From NCBI GenBank assembly GCA_003611805.1, contig RAYM01000010.1, positions 186,001 to 250,000 of the forward strand: DNA of 64,000 bases. Direction: 5' to 3'. The notes beneath the pieces were generated by a model. It did not search any database. It had not been told where the DNA came from and saw only the letters and a list, made by a program, of their open reading frames with translations. Both the position numbers and the translations under genes were made by a program. Source of the DNA: a bacterium 1xD42-87. GTDB taxonomy: Bacteria > Bacillota > Clostridia > Lachnospirales > Lachnospiraceae. Of the stretch, positions 1 through 7,908 are shown piece by piece (position 1 is the stretch's first letter; every line of letters starts with the position of its first letter).

Positions 1-262
1 GGTATGCTCCCTGGGGATATTCTTCCGTCCGGGGCGGCTCTTCTTTCGCTGTCCCATATGTTTCTTCCGTCTCTTTCAGAAGATAATCGGTGGTGACTTC
101 AAAAAGTTCACTGATCGCCACGATCTTATCCAGTTCGGGGACTGACTGGTCTGTCTCCCACTTTGAAACGGACTGTCTTGATACGCCCAGCTTTTCGCCG
201 AAGGTTTCCTGTGACAATCCCTGTTCTGTTCGCAGTCTGAAAATTTTTTCTCCAAGCGTCAT
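1..262 (-). CDS. XRE-family helix-turn-helix regulator (C-terminus cut by window edge)
   Basis: The first 87 residues of a cytoplasmic DNA-binding protein are visible. They begin MTLGEKIFRLRTEQGLSQE and continue with a Cro/C1-type HTH (QETFGEKLGVSRQSVSKWE, about residues 18-36), followed by VPELDKIVAISELFEVTTDYLL, here cited only to show the usual fifth helix. The start is the ATG at 262, preceded by GGAGG. After about residue 68 the protein becomes acidic and proline-rich, as in XRE proteins that carry a C-terminal membrane or linker region, but the rest lies outside the window. Family assignment is firm. The target is unknown. Confidence 0.85.
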   Translation of the reverse strand, partial: MTLGEKIFRLRTEQGLSQETFGEKLGVSRQSVSKWETDQSVPELDKIVAISELFEVTTDYLLKETEETYGTAKEEPPRTEEYPQGAY

Positions 263-482
263 GTTTTTTTCCTCCAAATATTTCTCTGTATTTGAGTAGC
301 CGTATAACTTTATATAAGTTTTTATAGCTTTGTGTCTTTCCGGCTTACTTTGATTATAGAAAAGATTGGGGGAAAGGCTATACAGGCGACTTGGAAATTT
401 GTCAACTGGCGGTTGCAGGCGCGTGTTTATGCGGGTTTGTTAAAATATTCCTGTCTGAATAAATTCTGCGAACCTTGGGTTT

Positions 483-1346
483 TTACTTCTCAAATTCCCC
501 ATATTTCCCCACCATCACCGCCCGGGAATCCGTTCCGTGCCCGATGAATGCAGTTTTCGCCACAGGAAGTTCCGGCGTGATAAACCTTTTCAACAGTGTC
601 CATACATCCGGCTTGCACTTTTCCTGCTCCATCTGGGTGAAAGTGCCGAGCAGAATCCCGCGCACCTGCTTAAATGCCCCAAGCTGCTGTAACTGGCTGA
701 AATACGTGAGCATCTGAGGCGCGGTGCCGCCCAGAGATTCCAAAAGCAGAATCTTGTCTGTCAGTTCCGGGAAATACGGGGTACCCGCAAGCTTTAAAAA
801 GCAACGGACATTTCCGCCTACAACAACGCCTTTCATTGCAGTTCCCTGCAAAAAGGCATAGGGAAACTGAAAAAGCGTTTCATTGTTTCCGAAAACCGTA
901 TTTTTAAAATTTTCCTGCTGCTCTTCGGCGTGGTCGTACATGAAATTACAAATCTGATACAGCGCGGAAGGTCTTCCTGCTTTTGCGTAGATGGCGTTTA
1001 TAATTGTAGTCAGATCGCTGTAGCCCCAGAATATTTTATCGCAGGCGGCGATCGCTCCGTAATCCAGATAGGGAAGAATCCCGTTGGCTATGTCTCCGCC
1101 GGAAATGTCAAAAATCCCTTTCACGGAATCGTTGCGGTAAAAATCCATCAATGCCTGCGCGCGTTCCACGGCGCTGCCGCTCTCCACACTTCCCCGTTCA
1201 AAAATATACGGCGATATGACGGGTACCAGATGCATTCCCAAAAGAATTTCCTGTAACCGTCTGAATTTCGCTTCTTTTCGTTTTTCCCAGCCGTTAGAAC
1301 AGCACACAATCCCGATTTTATCGCCGGGTTTTATTTGCATTTCCAT
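483..1346 (-). CDS. S66-family peptidase (LD-carboxypeptidase/MccF-like)
   Basis: This 287-aa serine peptidase belongs to the family of LdcA (murein tetrapeptide L,D-carboxypeptidase) and MccF (microcin C7 immunity peptidase). The nucleophile sits in FWGYSD, Ser at about residue 110. The C-terminal half shows the GGNVRCFLKLAGTPYF segment, the acidic LLLESLGG motif and a terminal GHGTDSRA motif carrying the catalytic His. Length matches the family (about 290-330). The start ATG at 1346 follows AAGGGGA; a second Met two codons in is possible. It is 27 bp downstream of the small Cys-rich membrane gene on the same strand. Whether it acts on cell-wall peptides or on peptide antibiotics cannot be told from sequence. 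Confidence 0.85.
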   Translation of the reverse strand: MEMQIKPGDKIGIVCCSNGWEKRKEAKFRRLQEILLGMHLVPVISPYIFERGSVESGSAVERAQALMDFYRNDSVKGIFDISGGDIANGILPYLDYGAIAACDKIFWGYSDLTTIINAIYAKAGRPSALYQICNFMYDHAEEQQENFKNTVFGNNETLFQFPYAFLQGTAMKGVVVGGNVRCFLKLAGTPYFPELTDKILLLESLGGTAPQMLTYFSQLQQLGAFKQVRGILLGTFTQMEQEKCKPDVWTLLKRFITPELPVAKTAFIGHGTDSRAVMVGKYGEFEK

Positions 1347-1373
1347 AAGAATCCCCTTTTTATGAAAAATATT

Positions 1374-1538
1374 TTATCTGTGATCCGTCTTTGTTTTCTG
1401 TTCTGGCAGACATCCCGCGCACCGGCTGCAGTCGCCGCCGCAGGAAAGGGATTTTCCCGCTTTTTTATCCTTCAGCATCTGTCGTATGGCGAGTGCAGCC
1501 GCGCCCGCCACTAGTAATAAAACGATAAATGTCCCCAT
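1374..1538 (-). CDS. FeoB-associated Cys-rich membrane protein (54 aa)
   Basis: A short ORF starts MGTFIVLLLVAGAAALAI, a single N-terminal membrane helix. A basic stretch follows and then a cysteine cluster, SCGGDCSRCAGC (residues 32-43, four Cys). This layout is typical of the small FeoB-associated Cys-rich membrane proteins that are usually encoded next to ferrous iron transporter genes. An AAGGAAA ribosome site precedes the ATG, and a TATAAT lies at 1589-1584 on this strand. No feoA or feoB is visible in the window, so here it is an orphan. A role in iron handling is inferred from the family only. Confidence 0.75.
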   Translation of the reverse strand: MGTFIVLLLVAGAAALAIRQMLKDKKAGKSLSCGGDCSRCAGCLPEQKTKTDHR

Positions 1539-1715
1539 ACGCTTCGTTTCCTTTTTTGCATTGCTTGTTTTGCTTTAACGTTTATTATATCACAAAATGA
1601 ATGATAATTGGTGATTGAAAATGCTGGGTCAAATCTGCGAAACAGATTGATTAATGAATGGAATTGCATGATAATAAGGACAGAGGAAATAAGAATCAGT
1701 AGGAGGAAGGCTGTC

Positions 1716-2585
1716 ATGCAAAAGATTAAGATCGGTTCCCATGTAAAGATGGCGGGGAAGGAAATGTTTCTGGGGTCGGTAAAGGAGGCGGAGTCCTACG
1801 GGGCGAACGTTCTGATGCTCTATACGGGCGCGCCGCAGAATACGGTGAGAAAAGAGATTGAGGCGTTAAATATTGAGGCGGGATGGGCGTATGCCAAAGA
1901 TGCGGGAATTGAGGAGATCGTGGTTCACGCGCCATATATTATCAATCTGGGAAACACCGTGAAGCCGGAGACATTTGAGCTGGCGGTAACTTTTCTTGAG
2001 AAGGAAATAAAACGGACAGCGGCTATGCGCAGCCGGATCCTTGTGCTGCATCCGGGCGCGCATGTGGGAGCCGGGGAGGAAATTGGAATCGCGCAGATTA
2101 TAAAAGGGCTTAACCTTGTGCTTGATGAGAATGAGGACGATGTTTTGATCGCGCTGGAAACGATGGCAGGCAAAGGAAGCGAGCTGGGAAGAACTTTTGA
2201 GGAATTGAAAATGATTTACGACGGTGTGCACAAAAGGGACAGGCTGCGCGTCTGCTTTGATACCTGCCATGTGAATGACGCGGGCTATCATCTGGTTGAG
2301 GATTATGAAGGGGTGCTGCAGCAGTTTGATGAGGTAATCGGGCTTTCACAGATCGCGGCGATACATGTCAACGACAGCATGAATGCCTGCGGGGCGCGCA
2401 AAGACCGCCATGCCAATATCGGTGAAGGGCATATCGGAACGGACATTTTAAAGAGAATTGTCCATGACGAAAGATTTGCTCAGGTGCCGAAGATTTTGGA
2501 GACGCCTTGGATTTGCGAGGAGGGCAGTAAGGAGAAAACGATTCCGCCGTACAAGGAGGAGATTGCGCTGCTGCTTGGTGATTGA
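1716..2585 (+). CDS. nfo: Deoxyribonuclease IV (AP endonuclease)
   Basis: The 289-aa TIM-barrel endonuclease cleaves 5' of abasic sites in base excision repair. Metal-ligand motifs of the Nfo family appear in order: GSHVKMAG near the N-terminus, [61 protein letters not shown] and the terminal LETPW. The ATG at 1716 is chosen because AGGAGGAAGG ends 5 bases before it and because homology begins there; the open frame extends about 100 bp further upstream. Length is normal. It runs in the same direction as the esterase gene 101 bp downstream. Confidence 0.95.
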   Translation: MQKIKIGSHVKMAGKEMFLGSVKEAESYGANVLMLYTGAPQNTVRKEIEALNIEAGWAYAKDAGIEEIVVHAPYIINLGNTVKPETFELAVTFLEKEIKRTAAMRSRILVLHPGAHVGAGEEIGIAQIIKGLNLVLDENEDDVLIALETMAGKGSELGRTFEELKMIYDGVHKRDRLRVCFDTCHVNDAGYHLVEDYEGVLQQFDEVIGLSQIAAIHVNDSMNACGARKDRHANIGEGHIGTDILKRIVHDERFAQVPKILETPWICEEGSKEKTIPPYKEEIALLLGD

Positions 2586-2686
2586 TTCCCGCGAGTAATG
2601 ATCTGATTGAGCGTTGCTCAGTTTGCGGCTGCGACGCAGACATTTGGCGATTGCCTGCCATTTCAAAACGGGAAGGAGTATGTCCT

Positions 2687-3397
2687 ATGCAATGTCTGAT
2701 ACAGGAACTGAGGATTGCCGGCATGGACTGCCGCTTGTATCTGCCGCCCGGTTACGGGGAGGGAGAGGCGCGTTACCCGGTGATCTACGTCAACGGTGAG
2801 ATTCCGATAGAAGGGATCGTGACTAATCTGGTCAATGCGGGCGTGCAGGCGGACTTTCTTCTTCTTTCCATCCAGCCCGAAAGCTGGAACGACGACTTTA
2901 CGCCGTGGGCGGCGCCTGCGTTCCGGGCGGGGGAGGAAGCGCCGCAGGGCAGGGCGGATGCCTATTTATCCTGTCTGACAGAAAAGATAAAGCCGTACAT
3001 GGATGCCCATTTTCGGACAAAATCGGAACCGAAGCACACGGCTCTGTTTGGCTATTCTCTGGGCGGGCTTACGGCGGTTTACGCGATTTATAAAACGGAT
3101 GTGTTCGGCGTGATCGCCAGCCTTTCCGGGTCGCTCTGGTTTGACGGTTTCTGTGAGTTTATGGAGCGGGAAAAGCCGATTCGGACGGACTTGCGGATAT
3201 ATCTTTCCCTCGGAAAAAAGGAGAGCCGCAGTAAAAATCCGCGCATGAGCCGGGTGGCGGAATGCACACAGCGGGCGAAGGAAATTCTGGCGGGGCAGGT
3301 GTGTTTTGAGTGGAATGAGGGCGGACATTTTCACGACATAGAAGGCAGGTTTGCGAAGGCGCTAATGTATTTGCGCATAGGAACAAGGGTTGTCTGA
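2687..3397 (+). CDS. Alpha/beta-hydrolase esterase (YbbA/BesA-like)
   Basis: This 236-aa predicted cytoplasmic hydrolase belongs to the esterase D / ferri-siderophore esterase-like family. The nucleophile elbow is GYSLGG (about residue 128), and a late GGHFHDIE segment carries the likely catalytic His. The start is taken at ATG 2687, where GGAAGGAG lies 8 bases upstream; the frame is open back to a TTG at 2582 that would overlap the nfo stop. The region between 2586 and 2686 shows no separate gene. Substrate is unknown. A siderophore or acyl ester role is only suggested by the family. Confidence 0.75.
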   Translation: MQCLIQELRIAGMDCRLYLPPGYGEGEARYPVIYVNGEIPIEGIVTNLVNAGVQADFLLLSIQPESWNDDFTPWAAPAFRAGEEAPQGRADAYLSCLTEKIKPYMDAHFRTKSEPKHTALFGYSLGGLTAVYAIYKTDVFGVIASLSGSLWFDGFCEFMEREKPIRTDLRIYLSLGKKESRSKNPRMSRVAECTQRAKEILAGQVCFEWNEGGHFHDIEGRFAKALMYLRIGTRVV

Positions 3398-3488
3398 TAT
3401 CGGAATTGGAAAGCGTAAAGGGATGCGGGGAATATAGAAGATGTTTTTGAAAATATAGGCAGAACCGCAGACAGCAAAAAGGTGTGGG

Positions 3489-4430
3489 ATGATTTTAAGC
3501 GTAAGCAGGAGAACTGACATTCCGAATTATTATTCCGAATGGTTTTACAACAGAATAAAAGAGGGCTTCTTATATGTCCGCAATCCAATAAATGCGCATC
3601 AGATCAGCGAAATTAAAATAACGCCGGACGTGGTGGACTGTATCGTTTTTTGGACAAAGAATCCCCTGCCGATGATGGAAAGGCTGGATGAGCTAAAAGC
3701 GTACCCTTATTATTTTCAGTTTACGCTTACGGGGTATGGGAATGATGTCGAAGTAAATGTGCCCGATAAAAAAGCGTCCATGATTCCGATTTTCCGAGAG
3801 CTATCAAGTAGAATTGGCAGGGAGAGAGTGATTTGGAGATATGATCCCATTTTCTTTTCAGATAAGTACACGGCGCAGTATCACATAAAAGCATTCACAA
3901 GCCTTGCGGAAGCGTTAAACGGCTATACCGACAAATGTGTGATCAGTTTTGTGGATATGTATGCCAAAAACAGGAAAAGGATGGAGAGCCTGTCCAGCTA
4001 TGATCTGGATGAAGGTGAACTGAGAAAGTTTGCGAGGGAATTGAGCGGGATCGCAGACGATAATCATATGGAAATCGGCAGCTGCGCGGAAAAAATAGAG
4101 CTGGACGGATGCGGAATCGTCCATAACTGCTGTATTGATAAGGCGTTGATTGAAAAAATAACCGGGTGCAGACTGAAGGTTTGCAAAGACAAAAATCAGC
4201 GCCCGGCATGTGGTTGTGTGGAAAGCGTTGACGTAGGAACTTATCATACATGCAAAAACGGCTGCGCCTATTGTTATGCAAATGCAGGTGAGAAGAGCGT
4301 GGCGAGGAACGCGTCGAAGTATGATCCTGCGTCGCCGCTATTGTGTAGTCATCTGGAAGCAGGGGACAGGGTGAGCCAGAAGAAGGTGGCGTCATGGAAG
4401 GAAACGCAGTTGAGTATTTTTGATTTATAG
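3489..4430 (+). CDS. DUF1848 family protein
   Basis: A 313-aa protein with the hallmarks of DUF1848. It starts MILSVSRRTDIPNYYSEWF, then has DCIVFWTKNPLPM and VIWRYDPIFFS. The C-terminal part is Cys-rich (ACGCVESVDVGTYHTCKNG followed by CAYCYAN), which resembles an iron-sulphur binding motif (CX3C then CX2C spacing). The fold is reminiscent of radical SAM or spore photoproduct lyase-like proteins, but the biochemical role is not established. The start ATG at 3489 follows AAAAAGGTG. It ends 16 bp before the convergent EFR1 gene. Confidence 0.8.
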   Translation: MILSVSRRTDIPNYYSEWFYNRIKEGFLYVRNPINAHQISEIKITPDVVDCIVFWTKNPLPMMERLDELKAYPYYFQFTLTGYGNDVEVNVPDKKASMIPIFRELSSRIGRERVIWRYDPIFFSDKYTAQYHIKAFTSLAEALNGYTDKCVISFVDMYAKNRKRMESLSSYDLDEGELRKFARELSGIADDNHMEIGSCAEKIELDGCGIVHNCCIDKALIEKITGCRLKVCKDKNQRPACGCVESVDVGTYHTCKNGCAYCYANAGEKSVARNASKYDPASPLLCSHLEAGDRVSQKKVASWKETQLSIFDL

Positions 4431-4446
4431 CGGGCGTCTGCTGGTT

Positions 4447-5232
4447 TTAGTGGATGCCTGTGCTGTCCTCCGCATCCGCATATTTGTCAAAACGGTACTG
4501 CGCAACGACCGTATTCCCCAATAGCGTAATCGCCCGTGCCGGGCAGGAATTAACGCAGCGGTAGCACATGGTACAGCGGTTTCCGGGAACAGCTTTGTCG
4601 TTTTTCACCGCAATATTTTCCATCGGGCAAAGACGGGCGCACAGCCCACATCCCGTACAGGCATCATTGATTTTTAACCTGTCACTATAGTCCTTTGTTT
4701 TCCCGTAAAACCACAGACGCTGACCGAACAGTCCCGCGATTCGGTCATAGAAATATAAACCGTCTTTCGGGTATCTGCCCTGTCTGATTTTCGCTGCGCA
4801 TTTCTCTATTTTCTGATCTGCGGTTCGGATCATTTCCCGGTGTTTCACGATCGATTTTTTCAACAGCTTCACATCACCGATGGAATCCGGCATACAGATA
4901 TGTAAGCCGCCGACAATGTCCGCACCGTATTTTCTTAATAAGCGCGCCGCACAGCCTGCGCCGTCTCCGCTAAATAATGCCTGAGTAGCGACGCAGAGCA
5001 CCTTTTTGCCATTCCAGATTGCGGAATGGTCTTTGATGAACTCCCTCACCATAACGGGCATATTTGAATACTGGACAGGGTATGCCAGAACAATGAAATC
5101 GTGCCGAGATAATAAATCTGCCGCAGATTTATCTTCCATCGGGATTGTCTGTGCGGTTTCATCCAGAAGACGCACCAGTTTTTCCGTACAGTGCTTTGTA
5201 TTTCCTGTGCCGCTGAAATAGATGCCGATCAT
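4447..5232 (-). CDS. EFR1-type flavodoxin-ferredoxin fusion
   Basis: A 261-aa cytoplasmic electron-transfer protein. Residues 1-150 form a flavodoxin domain with the FMN phosphate loop FSGTGNT and the second loop PVQYSNMPV. Residues 190-250 contain two tandem 4Fe-4S ferredoxin motifs, CTGCGLCARLCP and CTMCYRCVNSCP. This is the EFR1 arrangement common in gut Clostridia. The ATG at 5232 is the only sensible start because the protein begins directly with the flavodoxin beta strand (MIGIYFSGTG). Its redox partners are not encoded nearby. Confidence 0.9.
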   Translation of the reverse strand: MIGIYFSGTGNTKHCTEKLVRLLDETAQTIPMEDKSAADLLSRHDFIVLAYPVQYSNMPVMVREFIKDHSAIWNGKKVLCVATQALFSGDGAGCAARLLRKYGADIVGGLHICMPDSIGDVKLLKKSIVKHREMIRTADQKIEKCAAKIRQGRYPKDGLYFYDRIAGLFGQRLWFYGKTKDYSDRLKINDACTGCGLCARLCPMENIAVKNDKAVPGNRCTMCYRCVNSCPARAITLLGNTVVAQYRFDKYADAEDSTGIH

Positions 5233-5577
5233 TGTTATTCCTTAATTTCATCAATATTTGTGAGGTTTACGCCTGCTATCGTTAGAAAACTTTTCAAATA
5301 TAAATATTCCTTTTTAAATTTCGCATATGTTTTAATAGAATTTTCTTCTTTTGCCAGTAACATATATTCTTGAATTAAAGTTTTCAATTCAAATTTAGTA
5401 TATCATAGGCGAGGAACAAAGTCTATTTTAACCGTTTGCTGTGTCTGCAGCTGCATAAAATAAGCTAAAAATTTTCTTGACAAAGCGACACACATGACGC
5501 ATAATGGAAAGCGACATAGGTGTTGCAAAATGAAATGGGCGAGGAGTTTTGATTAAGCGCTGGAGTGGAGGATTCGC
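5233..5577. other. Intergenic region between divergent EFR1 and TetR genes
   Basis: These 345 bp contain no convincing gene. The left part (about 5240-5460) is AT-rich and should hold the promoter of the leftward EFR1 gene, but no clear boxes were found for it. The right part holds the TetR promoter described separately. The open frame at 5191-5373 has no ribosome site and partly overlaps the EFR1 start in antisense; it is not considered coding. Confidence 0.6.
5477..5516 (+). promoter_or_regulatory. Promoter of tetR gene with paired AAAGCGACA repeats
   Basis: TTGACA (5477-5482), a 17-bp spacer and CATAAT (5500-5505) form a near-consensus sigma-A promoter. The 9-mer AAAGCGACA occurs twice, at 5482-5490 overlapping the -35 and at 5508-5516 just after the -10, 26 bp apart. 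Autoregulation by the TetR product is a reasonable inference, though TetR operators are usually palindromic and this is a direct repeat. Confidence 0.65.
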
Positions 5578-6165
5578 ATGAGCCTGAGAGGAGACAAGAC
5601 AAAACAGGAAATTCGGGACAAGGCATATCAGCTTTTTGCGGAAAAGGGATTTAAAGAAGTGACCATGAAAGATATCTGTGAGCGGACAGGATTAAGTCGT
5701 GGAGGCTTATATCGTCATTACGAAAGTACGGAACAGATTTTTCTGGAAATTGTCAATGCTTTTTCCGACCAGCAGAAAAACGATGTGTGTGAAAAAATCG
5801 AAAAGCGTGTTCCAGCGGCTGTGATATTGGAGGAGCTTCTGACAAAATACGAAAAAGAAATGGGCGACCGGGAAAGTTCGTTCAGCCTTGCCATCTGTGA
5901 ATATTACAGCAATCCGGCAGCTTCTAAAGAAGACAACTCGGTAAAAAGGCAGTATGAAATCTCGAAGTCCGCATGGCTGGAACTGATCCATTATGGAATA
6001 GGCACAAAAGAATTTAACTGCGCAGATCCGGAAGCTGTTTTTCATATGCTTGTGTTCGCGTATCAAGGCGTGCGAATGTACAGCAGACTGATGGAGATGG
6101 ACCGAAATATTCCCGCTCAGATAACAAACGAAATAAGAATGCGATTACTGGCAGAGGAGGTTTGA
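5578..6165 (+). CDS. TetR/AcrR family transcriptional regulator
   Basis: A 195-aa regulator. Residues 1-60 form the TetR HTH, with TKQEIRDKAYQLFAEKGF, then VTMKDICERTGLSRGGLYRH and YESTEQIF. The C-terminal ligand-binding part is divergent and entirely helical by composition. The ATG at 5578 follows GGAGTGGAGG. The stop is separated from the next gene's ATG by a single base, so the two genes are almost certainly co-transcribed, and the regulator probably controls the acetyltransferase together with itself. Confidence 0.9.
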   Translation: MSLRGDKTKQEIRDKAYQLFAEKGFKEVTMKDICERTGLSRGGLYRHYESTEQIFLEIVNAFSDQQKNDVCEKIEKRVPAAVILEELLTKYEKEMGDRESSFSLAICEYYSNPAASKEDNSVKRQYEISKSAWLELIHYGIGTKEFNCADPEAVFHMLVFAYQGVRMYSRLMEMDRNIPAQITNEIRMRLLAEEV

Positions 6166-6166
6166 C

Positions 6167-6721
6167 ATGAAAAATGATATTTGTCTGGTAAGACCCACTT
6201 TGAAACATAAGGAAGAAGCGCTTGCGTACCGTGAGGAGCATTTTCGGCACGGGGAAAAGATTATTTACGGGAGCGAGCTTTTTGACAAGACGGAGAGTTA
6301 CGAGGAGTGGCTGACTTCCGTAACGCGAAATACCGATCCCGCGACGGTAAATGAAAACTGGGTGGTCACGGACACTTTTTTTGCGGTGAGAAAGAGTGAC
6401 GGCAGGATTGTCGGTATCATTGATCTGAGGCATACGCTGAATGACTTTTTGAAGGATCTGGGGAATTGCGGTTACAGCGTGCGTCCTTCCGAAAGGAAAA
6501 AGGGATATGCGTCAGAGATGCTAAGTCAGCTTTTAAAGACAGCAAAAGAGGCGGGAATGAAAGAACTTCATATTTCCGTCGAAAAGGAAAACGCTGCGTC
6601 TGTGAAAGTCATACGGAAAAACGGCGGCGCTTATGAGCGGAGCTTTTCCTGCGAAGGGGAAGCCGCGGATATTTATAGGATTGCAATCGGCCCCCGCTCC
6701 ACCCAAAAGGATAATCAATGA
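6167..6721 (+). CDS. GNAT family N-acetyltransferase
   Basis: A 184-aa protein of the RimJ/RimL-like GNAT group. The acetyl-CoA binding signature is seen as CGYSVRPSERKKGYASEML (about residues 103-121), followed by the ELHISVEKENAASVKVIRK strand-helix of motif B. GNAT proteins transfer acetyl groups from acetyl-CoA to amines. The substrate here is unknown. Its gene sits one base after the tetR-like gene, with GAGGAGG ending shortly before the ATG. Confidence 0.85.
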   Translation: MKNDICLVRPTLKHKEEALAYREEHFRHGEKIIYGSELFDKTESYEEWLTSVTRNTDPATVNENWVVTDTFFAVRKSDGRIVGIIDLRHTLNDFLKDLGNCGYSVRPSERKKGYASEMLSQLLKTAKEAGMKELHISVEKENAASVKVIRKNGGAYERSFSCEGEAADIYRIAIGPRSTQKDNQ

Positions 6722-6793
6722 CAAATTGTACATGAAAAAATGGGATTTCCGGCAAATTTGGAGAAAGATAACCAGATACAAGAAAGAATGAAA

Positions 6794-6825
6794 GCCGACG
6801 CCAAACTTTGTGCGATGGCGCCGGC
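6794..6825. terminator. Hairpin between convergent GNAT and MerR genes
   Basis: GCCGACGCC (6794-6802) can pair with GGCGCCGGC (6817-6825), 8 of 9 bases, with a 14-base loop. It lies between the convergent gene ends, but no U-run follows on either strand. A role in stopping transcription is therefore only possible. Confidence 0.35.
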
Positions 6826-6854
6826 TGGAAAGAGCAGTTATACAGGTAGTATTT

Positions 6855-7706
6855 TTATTCCGACTTCCGATAAAATGTCTCAATCGCGTCCGCAAAAAAC
6901 GCGGCGCTTCCCTCGCCGTACTCCTGATCCAGCTTGGAATGCATGGGCTCTTGGCGGTAAAATTGCGCGTGGGCGAGCATAAAATCCTGCTCCTTTTTAA
7001 TGCCTGCCGCCTGCTTCATCACGAAACCATATTCTCCTACGATTTCCCTGACCTCGAAGGAATCTGTAGGACAGCTTCGTTTTTCGGCAAGTTTGTGCAG
7101 GATTGTGTCGACTCTGCGCTGATAGCTTTCCGCAGCTTCTTTGCTCATCGGATGCTTAGAGGCGTCCTGATAAGCCTCCTTTCCGCCGTACCATTCGATG
7201 ACCTTTGCATAAGATTTCTGCATCTGTTCCGACGACAGCGCTTCGATATAGTGCGCCCGCCATTTTTCTGCGCCTCCAAACTCGTCAATGGCAATCTGGC
7301 GGATATTCTCCGGCATCTGCGCGTACATGGCGTCAAACATTTCCTCTATTTCCGTTCTGTTGAAAATTGCAAAATCCATATTATTCTCTCCTTTCAGAAT
7401 ATCGTCAATGCTGGCGATTAAACGCTCTGTACGTGTTTTCTGCGCTACCAGCATTTCCCGTTGCATCTGTAGTATTTGTTTCTGGTCGAGGACAGGGTCG
7501 TCCATGATGGCTTTGATCTTCTTTAAAGGAAGGTCAAATTCGCGGAAAAACAAAATCTGCTGTAAGGTTTCCAGCGCTTTATCGTCATAAAGCCGGTATC
7601 CCGCCTCACTTTTTGCCGTGGGTGTAAGCAGCCCGATCTGGTCGTAGTAGTGGAGCGTGCGCACGCTGATATCCGTGATATCTGAAAGTTCCTTTACTGT
7701 TCTCAT
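6855..7706 (-). CDS. MerR-family regulator with TipAS drug-sensing domain
   Basis: A 283-aa regulator. Residues 1-70 are a MerR winged HTH (MRTVKELSDITDISVRTLHY, then YDQIGLL and GYRLYDD). Residues 75-110 form the dimerisation coiled coil. The C-terminal half (about 150-275) matches the TipAS antibiotic-recognition domain, with RRVDTILHKLAEKR and AHAQFYRQEPMH-type helices. TipA-like activators bind diverse drugs and turn on their own promoter. ATG 7706 is preferred over an upstream in-frame codon because GGAGG lies 6 bases ahead and homology starts there. The palindromic, 19-bp-spacer promoter just upstream fits autoregulation. Confidence 0.85.
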   Translation of the reverse strand: MRTVKELSDITDISVRTLHYYDQIGLLTPTAKSEAGYRLYDDKALETLQQILFFREFDLPLKKIKAIMDDPVLDQKQILQMQREMLVAQKTRTERLIASIDDILKGENNMDFAIFNRTEIEEMFDAMYAQMPENIRQIAIDEFGGAEKWRAHYIEALSSEQMQKSYAKVIEWYGGKEAYQDASKHPMSKEAAESYQRRVDTILHKLAEKRSCPTDSFEVREIVGEYGFVMKQAAGIKKEQDFMLAHAQFYRQEPMHSKLDQEYGEGSAAFFADAIETFYRKSE

Positions 7707-7748
7707 GTTTTCCTCCGTTTCAGATGGTTTCCTGTTCCCGATAAGAAC

Positions 7749-7779
7749 ACTGTACACTATGACGCAGTGTAAGGGTCAA
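7749..7779 (-). promoter_or_regulatory. MerR-type promoter with 19-bp spacer and internal palindrome
   Basis: On the minus strand TTGACC (7779-7774), a 19-bp spacer and TACAGT (7754-7749) make a promoter with the overlong spacer typical of MerR-family targets. The spacer carries the inverted repeat TACACT/AGTGTA (plus-strand 7753-7758 and 7766-7771, 7 bp apart). MerR proteins untwist such spacers to activate transcription, so this is very likely the binding site of the adjacent TipAS regulator. Confidence 0.8.
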
Positions 7780-7908
7780 GAGATTTTTATATTTTATTGC
7801 AGTAATTTATTGATTTTTCCGATCTTTTTTGTAAAAATAAGAGAGGACGGCGTATGGTCCGCTGCTGTCCGGAGAGAAATCATATTGCAAGAGAGAAGGG
7901 AACAACAG

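Noticed and set aside
5191..5373. 60-aa open frame between EFR1 and TetR genes
   Set aside because: It begins antisense to the EFR1 start, has no ribosome site and its product is of random composition.
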